Part shown: piece after piece, positions 17,304 to 23,133 of the stretch
How the letters are laid out: every line of letters begins with the position of its first letter
Position numbering within the stretch: position 1 is the first letter of the stretch
Origin: Methanobacteriota archaeon
Lineage (GTDB): Archaea; Thermoplasmatota; Poseidoniia; Poseidoniales; Thalassarchaeaceae
Length of the DNA: 27,861 nt
Direction of reading: 5' to 3'
NCBI GenBank assembly: GCA_002725475.1
Contig: PBPH01000054.1
Coordinates: 1 to 27,861 of the forward strand
Translations under genes and position numbers: made by a program
Notes under the pieces: generated by a model
Databases searched by the model: none
The model's input: the letters and a program-made list of their open reading frames with translations, nothing else
Told to the model about the DNA's origin: nothing

Positions 17304-18482
17304 ATGAGTGACGAGATTTTACTCCATAGTGGAGCGCTCAAAATTCAAGTTCACTGTATTGTTGATGACATCGATGAAGATGACAGAGATGCCTTGAGGG
17401 TCGTAATTGAAGTAACTAATGAAGGAGTTAGTGACGCTCTAGGAATCGATGCAAAAATGCGAACTATGGATGGTGGAAAAGTTGAACCTTTTGAAGCAGC
17501 AACAGAAATTTCTGCCGGGATGAGACAGGATTTTTCTTACTTTGTTTCGGCAGACTCCGGTGCATGGTTATTCAAAATAGAACATAACACTGATGGAAAC
17601 ATAGAGAAGGCCGAACTCGGCCCATATTCTTGTGACATTAGAATAGCGGAAACATTTCGCAAACCAATCGATTCGCAAGGTAAAGGTAGTGCAGTAGGGG
17701 GTAGTATCTTTGAAGCTGCTTTTGATTCCGCACTAACGGGATTCGGAGACGAAGTTGCCACTCCAGCCGCACCCGCAGTTCATGCTCCTGCAGAATCAGA
17801 TCCTTTGGCTACTGCTTTCTCAAACGAAATGCCTGCTTCTACAAATTTAGTGGCGCCAGCACAAGCCCCAATTTCTACGCCTGAAGTTCAATCTGAAGCG
17901 CCGATAACTTCAGCAGCGCCGCCTGAACAAAATCAAATTGAAACACAACCACAAGCAAATGATACCCCACAAGGACAACCTGTGATGCCGCAAGGAGCAA
18001 TGCCACCGGGAATGATGCCGCCGGGAGCAATGCCACCAGGAATGATGCCACCAAGAGGGATGCCGCCGGGGGGAATGCCACCGGGAATGATGCCACCTGG
18101 AGGGATGCCGCCGGGGGGAATGCCACCGGGAATGATGCCACCGGGAATGATGCCACCTGGAGGGATGCCGCCGGGGGGAATGCCACCAGGAATGATGCCA
18201 CCGGGGGGAATGCCACCAGGAATGATGCCACCAAGAGGGATGCCTCAGGGGCCTCCTCCAAATGCCCCACAAGGGCCACCTCCAAATCCCCCACCAAACG
18301 CACCCCAAGGGCCTCCTCCAAATTCCCCACCAAATGCTCCACAAGGACCCCCTCCAAATTCCCCACCAAATGCTCCACAAGGACCTCCTCCAAATTCCCC
18401 ACCAAACGCACCCCAAGGGCCGCCCCCAAATACCCAACTAGAAAAGGAAAATGAGAATGACGAGGGGGATAATTCAGGTTGA
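17304..18482 (+). CDS. Protein with beta-sandwich domain and long Met/Pro/Gly and Pro/Gln/Gly repeats
   Basis: 392 residues with no recognised family. Residues 1 to about 125 look like a beta-sandwich of CARDB or Ig type. Residues 140-225 form an Ala/Pro/Gln linker. Residues about 228-314 consist of units such as MPPGG, MPPGM and MPPRG. Residues about 315-380 are near-identical 12-residue units (NAPQGPPPNSPP). There is no signal peptide or transmembrane segment, so the protein is probably cytoplasmic. The repeats resemble the disordered Pro/Gly/Met tails of membrane-associated or condensate-forming proteins. The ATG is supported by GGTGAG at 17295-17300. The stop overlaps the TTG start of the next gene by TTGA, so the two are coupled. 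Long antisense frames over the repeats are shadows of the low complexity. Confidence 0.75.
   Translation: MSDEILLHSGALKIQVHCIVDDIDEDDRDALRVVIEVTNEGVSDALGIDAKMRTMDGGKVEPFEAATEISAGMRQDFSYFVSADSGAWLFKIEHNTDGNIEKAELGPYSCDIRIAETFRKPIDSQGKGSAVGGSIFEAAFDSALTGFGDEVATPAAPAVHAPAESDPLATAFSNEMPASTNLVAPAQAPISTPEVQSEAPITSAAPPEQNQIETQPQANDTPQGQPVMPQGAMPPGMMPPGAMPPGMMPPRGMPPGGMPPGMMPPGGMPPGGMPPGMMPPGMMPPGGMPPGGMPPGMMPPGGMPPGMMPPRGMPQGPPPNAPQGPPPNPPPNAPQGPPPNSPPNAPQGPPPNSPPNAPQGPPPNSPPNAPQGPPPNTQLEKENENDEGDNSG
17985..18246 (+). repeat. Tandem 15-nt repeat coding for MPPGG-type units
   Basis: About 17 units of 5 residues follow one another, with the third and fifth codons varying between Gly, Met, Ala and Arg. 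Several longer blocks (for example GGGATGCCGCCGGGGGGA followed by ATGCCACC) recur exactly, showing recent duplication by slippage or unequal exchange. Confidence 0.85.
18247..18435 (+). repeat. Tandem 36-nt repeat coding for NAPQGPPPNSPP units
   Basis: About five copies of a 12-residue unit, the central three nearly identical in DNA as well as protein. It lies directly after the MPPGG array in the same frame. Copy number is likely to differ among relatives. Confidence 0.85.
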
Positions 18483-18883
18483 TCCAAGGTTTAGAGGAAT
18501 ACAATTCTTCACCTCCAATTGAATCAAACTTCAAGAGGCAATTCAAGGCTTGGAGAATTATTGCGTTTATGCGATGGATTACATTTATTCTTGGACCTGT
18601 TGCAATATTTTTTGATAGGATTCTTCAGCCTTGGATGGTTTCCATGGGTCTCCCAAATATTCTTACAATGGAGGATGTAAGTAAATGGTTGATTCTTGAT
18701 GTCCTAAGTTTAAGTAAATGGATAGATGTTGATGAGTTTATTGAGTTATATCACCACGTTAATTGGGTGTCATGTGCTCTCTTTGTTGTTTTTTTATTAT
18801 GGCATTCAATAATGAAAAGAAAGACTACTCAATCTGCGAGAAACCTAACCCTTTTAGAAGAAAAAATGCGAGGCGGGATCTGA
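18479..18883 (+). CDS. Small two-helix membrane protein
   Basis: 134 residues, unrecognised. There are two hydrophobic segments, about residues 28-48 (AFMRWITFILGPVAIFF) and 93-110 (WVSCALFVVFLLWHSI), joined by a polar loop of about 45 residues. The C-terminus is Lys/Arg-rich and probably cytoplasmic. Its TTG start overlaps the stop of the Pro-rich repeat protein and it ends directly before the next ATG. The three genes 17304-19150 therefore form one translationally coupled unit. A membrane partner for the repeat protein is a reasonable guess from this arrangement. Confidence 0.6.
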   Translation: MIQGLEEYNSSPPIESNFKRQFKAWRIIAFMRWITFILGPVAIFFDRILQPWMVSMGLPNILTMEDVSKWLILDVLSLSKWIDVDEFIELYHHVNWVSCALFVVFLLWHSIMKRKTTQSARNLTLLEEKMRGGI

Positions 18884-19150
18884 ATGGATTCTTATGTTTT
18901 AGAGGTCTGTAGCGGAGGTGCTGCATGGCAAGTAGAACCGCACTCAACTAATGAAATTGATTTAGAAAAAATTGCAAAAAAAATTGTTTCCTCTGGTTGG
19001 AAATGCACACTAGAGAATCGCCTATGCTACACCTTCTCTGGAGATGTCAATCTAACTCTATTTCCTAGTGGTAAATTATTAGTGAAAACGAGTGATAGAA
19101 ATATTGCAAATAAAATCGCTAAATTTCATATCGATGACTGGCTGTCTTGA
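18884..19150 (+). CDS. Small alpha/beta protein, unknown
   Basis: 88 residues, unrecognised. A segment NLTLFPSGKLLVKTSDRN followed by a helix (IANKIAKFHIDDWL) resembles one repeat of a TBP-like or similar beta-alpha-beta domain, where a strand pair with F-x-SGK leads into a helix. No DNA-contacting residues can be assigned, so this is only a fold suggestion. Two Cys (C9 and C41) and a third (C48) are spread out. The ATG starts immediately after the upstream stop, with GAGGCGGGA 4-12 nt before it as a possible ribosome site. The gene closes the 17304-19150 unit, and a new promoter for TopIB lies in the following gap. Confidence 0.6.
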   Translation: MDSYVLEVCSGGAAWQVEPHSTNEIDLEKIAKKIVSSGWKCTLENRLCYTFSGDVNLTLFPSGKLLVKTSDRNIANKIAKFHIDDWLS

Positions 19151-19159
19151 AATTATAGG
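19151..19159 (+). promoter_or_regulatory. Putative TATA box for the topoisomerase IB gene
   Basis: AATTATAGG begins at the base after the preceding stop codon. It predicts a start near 19180, giving a leader of about 15 nt before the ATG at 19195. No clear Shine-Dalgarno is seen. Confidence 0.35.
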
Positions 19160-19194
19160 GCAACTGTCAAGTTCATGATTGGATACGGCAATAT

Positions 19195-20370
19195 ATGGAA
19201 CTAGGTGCGGATGAGGCACTGAAGAGAGCTGGCCTCAACCGTGCTGACAGAAATGCAAAGGGAATTTCTCGTAAGCAGTCAAAAAAAACAAATGAAGGCA
19301 CAGTAGTTTGGGATTATTATCTTACAAATGGGAAACGCCTGAAGAATGATAATCGAATACAAGAATGCAATGCTTTAGCAATACCTCCTGCTTGGGAAGA
19401 TGTTTGGATTTGTCCTGATGATAGGGGCCATATTCAGGCTACTGGTGTTGATGGAAAAGGTCGCCTTCAATATAGATATCATCCAGATTGGGTAGAAATG
19501 AAAGCATCAATGAAATTTGATGGAATTCTTGGGTTTGCTGAAGCACTACCTGCATTGAGAGCAAAAATAGAAAAAGATCTAAAATCAACCGAAATGACTC
19601 TGAATAAAGTAAGTGCTCTGGTAGTTCGTTTAATCGACCTTTATCACATTCGTGTCGGAAGTGATGAGTATGCAAAAACCAACGAATCCTATGGGCTCAC
19701 TACTTTGAAGGAAGGGCATTTCAGTCACATTACGGGTAAAAAAGCCGAGGGAAAGCACGACGCTATCTTTGAATTTACTGGCAAGTCTGGCAAGGAATGG
19801 AAAATCAAGATTGAGGACGATTCATTGGTTCAGATGATTCTAGAAACTAAGAAACTAGGAGATGAAGATGATGAACAGGATTTGTTCTATTACCATAATT
19901 TAGAAACGGGAAATCACAATGATTTGAAGGCAGAACACATTAATTCCTATATTCGAGAAGTAACTGGTGAATCTTTCACTGCCAAGGATTTCCGAACATG
20001 GGCTGCTACATGGAAGTGCGGTTCAAGATTAGCCAATCTGGATGCTGGGATTTCTGGAAAGAGGCTATTATCTTGGTTGGATGAACTATCGGAAACTGAT
20101 GGTTTAGAAAAACTAGTTTCCGAAGAACAACATATTCCTATTGAGACTGAAGTTGAACGTAATAAGGCAATGTTGGCGGTAATCGATACTGTTGCAGCGG
20201 ACCTAGGAAATACTCGGGCTGTCTGTCGTTCTTCATACATTCATCCACTATTTATGGAATCGTTTCTAGATGGAACAATCGAATCTAGATGGAATGAGGC
20301 GAAAAAGATGCGGGGAATCAAAGGGATGGATCGGGACGAAAGTACCGCACTCAATGTTCTTCGCCAATAA
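19195..20370 (+). CDS. DNA topoisomerase IB, bacterial/poxvirus type
   Basis: 391 residues. TopIB relaxes supercoils by nicking one strand through a 3'-phosphotyrosine link. The N-terminal region has the bacterial-type signature: ALAIPPAWEDVWICPDDRGH, then QATGVDGKGRLQYRYHPDW. The catalytic domain follows, with the Arg in HIRVGSDEY and SYGLTTL after it. FTGKSGKEWKI is the hairpin that holds the catalytic Lys, and KDFRTWAAT has the second Arg. The nucleophile is Tyr348 in CRSSYIHP. The Ser-Tyr-Ile-His-Pro context is that of bacterial and viral enzymes. The eukaryotic and thaumarchaeal TopIB has a Tyr-Leu-Asp-Pro context. No eukaryotic-type cap domain is present. The enzyme may have come from bacteria. 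It stands with its own promoter before the YrdC-like gene. Confidence 0.93.
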   Translation: MELGADEALKRAGLNRADRNAKGISRKQSKKTNEGTVVWDYYLTNGKRLKNDNRIQECNALAIPPAWEDVWICPDDRGHIQATGVDGKGRLQYRYHPDWVEMKASMKFDGILGFAEALPALRAKIEKDLKSTEMTLNKVSALVVRLIDLYHIRVGSDEYAKTNESYGLTTLKEGHFSHITGKKAEGKHDAIFEFTGKSGKEWKIKIEDDSLVQMILETKKLGDEDDEQDLFYYHNLETGNHNDLKAEHINSYIREVTGESFTAKDFRTWAATWKCGSRLANLDAGISGKRLLSWLDELSETDGLEKLVSEEQHIPIETEVERNKAMLAVIDTVAADLGNTRAVCRSSYIHPLFMESFLDGTIESRWNEAKKMRGIKGMDRDESTALNVLRQ

Positions 20371-20483
20371 ATTCGAAAAAAAGGCAATATTCTCGCTTAG
20401 GAAAAAAAACCTCAGAGAGGATATTGAACGTTTGTTTGAAGAGGGGGTACCACGACGGCTACCCTAATATGGAGGACAAGGGG

Positions 20484-21080
20484 ATGCTTAGCGATGCTAT
20501 TGTAAAACCTGTAATCGATGGATTTCCTATTGTTTATCCAACACATAATCTGCCAGCACTCGGTTGCATACCTACGGGTGAGGCACTTGACCAATTATAT
20601 GAGTTAAAACAAAGAAAGCACGATATGAAAGTTTCACTAGCAGTTGCAGATGTGGAGCAGGCAGCAGAGATTGTTAATGTACACCCAAATGTGATTAAAT
20701 TGCTTTCTGATTTCAAACCCGGTTCGATAACCACAATTCTGCCAGCTCTAGAGACTATGGATGAAAGATTGGGGGGGGATGAAATTGCAATTCGGGTAAT
20801 TGATACCCCGATTTCCCAGGAATTGCTTAGGAAAGTTGGGCCACTTACAGCAACCAGTGCAAACCTGAGCGGCACCAAACCTGAAAATGACTGTGAAAGG
20901 GCAGCCACTTCATTGGGCTTGGATTTTGTAATTCCAGGTAATTGTTCAGGTGGACCACCCAGTACCTTGATACGATGTAATGATTACGCGGGCCTAAATT
21001 CGGGGGAGCAAATTCAGGTTCTCAGAGAGGGAATAGTGTCTGAAGCGGAGGTGAATGCATGGTTGAAGAAGGCGACTTGA
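20484..21080 (+). CDS. YrdC/TsaC-like threonylcarbamoyl-AMP synthase
   Basis: 198 residues from the chosen ATG, single-domain YrdC length without the Sua5 C-terminal domain. The family makes threonylcarbamoyl-AMP from Thr, bicarbonate and ATP for tRNA t6A37. Visible features are a GFPIVYPTHNLPALG stretch at the phosphate-binding site, a K-x-R motif (LKQRKHDMK), a GSITTILPA strand, IAIRV and TATSANLSG. The first motif departs from the usual PTDTVYGLG, with His-Asn-Leu-Pro-Ala in place of Asp-Thr-Val-Tyr-Gly, so a YciO-like relative with another role is possible. I use ATG 20484 because GGAGG lies 8 nt before it. The frame is open to a TTG at 20424, but the extra 20 residues lack family character. 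It overlaps the MetAP gene by 22 bp. Confidence 0.8.
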   Translation: MLSDAIVKPVIDGFPIVYPTHNLPALGCIPTGEALDQLYELKQRKHDMKVSLAVADVEQAAEIVNVHPNVIKLLSDFKPGSITTILPALETMDERLGGDEIAIRVIDTPISQELLRKVGPLTATSANLSGTKPENDCERAATSLGLDFVIPGNCSGGPPSTLIRCNDYAGLNSGEQIQVLREGIVSEAEVNAWLKKAT

Positions 21081-22072
21081 AGCTTTGGAGAGATGCTGGA
21101 CATGTTGCTCGCAGAGCGCTTGAAGCCATCAAAGATGAAATTAAACCAGGTGTCAGCTGGAATGCCGTAATTGAATCTGCCGAGAGATATATTCATCGCC
21201 ATGGAGGGAAGCCAGCCTTCCCTTGCACAATAGGTGTGAACGATATTGCTGCACATTACACTACTGATCATGCTTTGACAAAACCTGGCGGTCTAGATGG
21301 TGAAATGGTTTTTGAAAAAGGGGACTTGGTTAAACTCGACATTGGTGTACATGTTTCAGGTGGAATTGGAGATAACGCCATTACTGTAGAAGTTGGAAAT
21401 AGCAACACACATACAGAACAAATCAAAGCATCAAAGGAAGCGAGGGATGCTTCAATCGAAAAGATGCATCCCGGAACTCCTTGGCACGAAGTTGGTGCTG
21501 CAGCTGAACAGGTTCAGGTTGATGCTGGATTTACCCCCATCTCAAATTTATGTGGGCATCAATTAGAGATATTCGATCTTCACGCTGGAATTTCAGTCCC
21601 ATCATTTTCTTGTGGTCCTGACCATCCTTCATTCAAAGGGGTTGTTCCGGAAAATAGCGTGTTTGCCGTTGAGCCGTTTAACACGACTGGAGAGCAAGGT
21701 TTGGTAGAAAATGTACCACCTAGGCATTCTAGCAATATTTGGAGAATTACTGGAGATATATCCGTAAAAAAGGCATTGTCAAAACAGAAACTAAAACCCC
21801 TTGGAGCAACTATGGCAAGATATCTTGAGGAAAGATATCACCAATTACCATTTGCGGAAAGATGGGCCTACCCCCTTCTAGAGAAACCATTCCCAAATGA
21901 AAATGAAGAAAGTTTGCAAAGTAAATGGAATGCTCTTACAAAGAAACTGATTAACATTCGTTTCCTAGAAACATATCATTTGCTGAGATGTGCTGATGGA
22001 GGGATGATTGGTCAATTTGAACACACTGTTTGGATTGCCCCTGGTGGTGCTGAAGTTCTTACAATCGAATAA
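21059..22072 (+). CDS. map: Methionine aminopeptidase, type II
   Basis: 337 residues, somewhat longer than the roughly 295 of Pyrococcus MetAP. It removes N-terminal Met from nascent proteins. The dinuclear metal site can be read: D94 and D105 (KLDIGVHVSGGIGDNA), H167 (NLCGHQLEIF), E205 (FAVEPFNTTG) and E321 (GQFEHTVW). H66 in IAAHYTTDH is the substrate-side His. The type II insertion between the last two ligands is present. The start ATG has a strong GGAGGTG site (21047-21053) inside the YrdC-like gene and overlaps that gene by 22 bp, so translation is coupled. It ends the operon before the 450-bp non-coding region. Confidence 0.94.
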   Translation: MVEEGDLKLWRDAGHVARRALEAIKDEIKPGVSWNAVIESAERYIHRHGGKPAFPCTIGVNDIAAHYTTDHALTKPGGLDGEMVFEKGDLVKLDIGVHVSGGIGDNAITVEVGNSNTHTEQIKASKEARDASIEKMHPGTPWHEVGAAAEQVQVDAGFTPISNLCGHQLEIFDLHAGISVPSFSCGPDHPSFKGVVPENSVFAVEPFNTTGEQGLVENVPPRHSSNIWRITGDISVKKALSKQKLKPLGATMARYLEERYHQLPFAERWAYPLLEKPFPNENEESLQSKWNALTKKLINIRFLETYHLLRCADGGMIGQFEHTVWIAPGGAEVLTIE

Positions 22073-22083
22073 TGAATAATAAA

Positions 22084-22095
22084 TTATATTATAAT
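22084..22095 (+). promoter_or_regulatory. Putative TATA box of the candidate small RNA
   Basis: TTATATTATAAT lies just past the map stop. A start about 25 bp from its centre would be near 22115, in front of the GC-richer stretch that ends in a T tract at 22241-22247. Confidence 0.4.
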
Positions 22096-22117
22096 AGCCT
22101 AAAATGTGAAAAATGAC

Positions 22118-22247
22118 GTGAAAATTGAAAACGATTTTATGCCATCACTGCAAGGGGTGCTTGAACAGGGCTGTTGAGTGTTCTTCGTCGAGTGTGCATC
22201 CCATCCCCTCTACGTGACCTCTCACCCTGTTCACCTCTAATTTTTTT
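22118..22247 (+). ncRNA. Candidate structured small RNA
   Basis: A GC-richer island in an otherwise AT-rich 450-bp gap, bounded by a TATA-like box and seven T residues. TGAACAGGG (22162-22170) pairs perfectly with CCCTGTTCA (22225-22233), a 9-bp stem closing a 54-nt loop. GGGGTGC (22154-22160) can also pair with GCATCCC (22196-22202) with one G-U pair. The two stems cross, so they would form a pseudoknot or be alternatives. The direct repeat GAGTGT sits in the loop. I do not recognise a known family (tRNA, SRP, RNase P or box C/D). Both ends are estimated. The minus strand of the same island holds an open frame of 29 codons (22234-22145), so a tiny protein is the alternative reading. Confidence 0.4.
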
Positions 22248-22249
22248 AT

Positions 22250-22460
22250 TAGTTGTCTTATTTGACTACCAAACATAGGGGAATGGCTTCTGTTCTTAGA
22301 AAAATTGAATCTAAAAATTGCACCGCGCCTACAAAATTATTGTACTAGTTGGCGTAATGTTATTTTTACACCAAAAAAGCACGAAAAGGACTGTTATTTG
22401 CCACGCAGTACAGCGTTTAATAGTATTAACAAATCGCGAAAATTCGATTCGACGCGACAG
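22250..22460. other. Non-coding region upstream of the pilin gene
   Basis: No gene is seen here. It contains an AT-rich 13-bp palindrome TTAATA-G-TATTAA (22417-22429). A separated TCGCG/CGCGA inverted repeat follows within 30 bp. Both lie 30-50 bp upstream of the pilin TATA-like box, where an activator or repressor could bind. The rest is unstructured AT-rich sequence. Confidence 0.4.
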
Positions 22461-22517
22461 TTATCTTAATACCAATGAGCACTATAGGAGGATGCGCCCC
22501 CGCTGGGGGTATGAGGA
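22461..22517 (+). promoter_or_regulatory. Pilin promoter and leader hairpin
   Basis: TTATCTTAAT (22461-22470) is a TATA-like box predicting a start near 22491. The leader then has CCCCC-GCT-GGGGG (22497-22509), a perfect 5-bp triloop hairpin. A GAGGA ribosome site at 22512-22516 follows, about 8 nt before the ATG. The AGGAGG at 22486-22491 directly abuts an ATG of a 9-codon frame and is probably not used. Confidence 0.5.
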
Positions 22518-22523
22518 CTAAAA

Positions 22524-23021
22524 ATGATGAAGAACGAAAAAAATGAGCAGGCAGTCAGCCCGGTCATTGCTACCATCCTAATGGTCGCAATCACTGTTGT
22601 GCTGGCCGGAGTACTGTACGTGTGGGCAAACAATTTGGCAAGTGAGGGTACTGATACCTCCGCTTCCACATTGAACACCTACACTGCAGAAGATGCAGCA
22701 GACGATGCAAGTGCAGCTGGTGAAGGAGCAGATACACTCCTCAAGTTGCAGATGACTGGAAAGGATGACCTAGCATGGGCATTCGTGAAGGTTACTCTAA
22801 GCGTTGGTGACAACGTTTACACATGCAGCGTAGCAGCTGGTGACGACTGCAGTATCAGCCAACAAGCTGGAGACAACGACAATGCATGGGAACCTGGGGA
22901 GTACATCTTCCTAAGTGAAGGCACTGAAGAAATCTGCAGCGCATCTGGCTGTGCAGTCGACATCTCAGTAACCAACAACGGCAACACAGTTGCTGGCGAT
23001 GGTGCTGCTGTTGTCAACTGA
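22524..23021 (+). CDS. Archaeal type IV pilin (Pilin_N family)
   Basis: 165 residues. The N-terminus has the archaeal class III signal: a short charged leader (MMKNEKNEQ), then AVSPVIATILMVAITVVLAGVLYVWA, given here in two parts as AVSPVIATILMVAITV and VLAGVLYVWA. The prepilin peptidase would cut near Gln9/Ala10 and the hydrophobic helix then forms the filament core. The rest is acidic, rich in Ala, Asp, Ser and Thr, with two Cys pairs (TCSVAAGDDC, ICSASGC), probably disulfides, and a beta-rich end. The codons favour C in the third position (AAC, GAC, GGC-type), unlike the neighbouring genes, and a strong terminator follows, so it is probably highly expressed. No assembly ATPase or peptidase gene is in the window. 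It could be a pilin or an archaellin-like subunit. Confidence 0.9.
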   Translation: MMKNEKNEQAVSPVIATILMVAITVVLAGVLYVWANNLASEGTDTSASTLNTYTAEDAADDASAAGEGADTLLKLQMTGKDDLAWAFVKVTLSVGDNVYTCSVAAGDDCSISQQAGDNDNAWEPGEYIFLSEGTEEICSASGCAVDISVTNNGNTVAGDGAAVVN

Positions 23022-23066
23022 ACTCTGAAAAGCTGTTCTAAAAAACAACACAAGTAATGCGAACAC

Positions 23067-23115
23067 GGCTCTCGTTGGGTCGCCTTTTGGCGGCCTAACG
23101 GGGGCCATTTTTTTT
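23067..23115 (+). terminator. Strong intrinsic-type terminator of the pilin gene
   Basis: 23067-23084 and 23089-23106 form an uninterrupted 18-bp stem around a TTTT loop, counting four G-U pairs. One A and eight T residues (23108-23115) follow. It starts 45 nt after the pilin stop. The next gene begins 18 bp after the T tract, so it has little room for its own promoter and may depend on read-through. Confidence 0.85.
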
Positions 23116-23133
23116 GTTAGGTGTTTAGGAGAT

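Noticed and set aside
17985..18435. CRISPR-like repeat array
   Set aside because: Units are in frame, lack unique spacers and code for Pro-rich protein.
17875..18546. Long minus-strand frames over the Pro-rich repeats (also 17910-18437 and 18245-18487)
   Set aside because: Repeats in the Pro/Gly codons keep all frames open; their Trp-His or Gly-Phe repeats are by-products.
20270..20467. 65-codon frame at the end of the TopIB gene
   Set aside because: It is a different-frame shadow overlapping the TopIB C-terminus and has no recognisable features.
22492..22521. Nine-codon upstream frame before the pilin
   Set aside because: Its AGGAGG directly abuts the ATG, and the leader hairpin lies inside it, so regular translation is unlikely.
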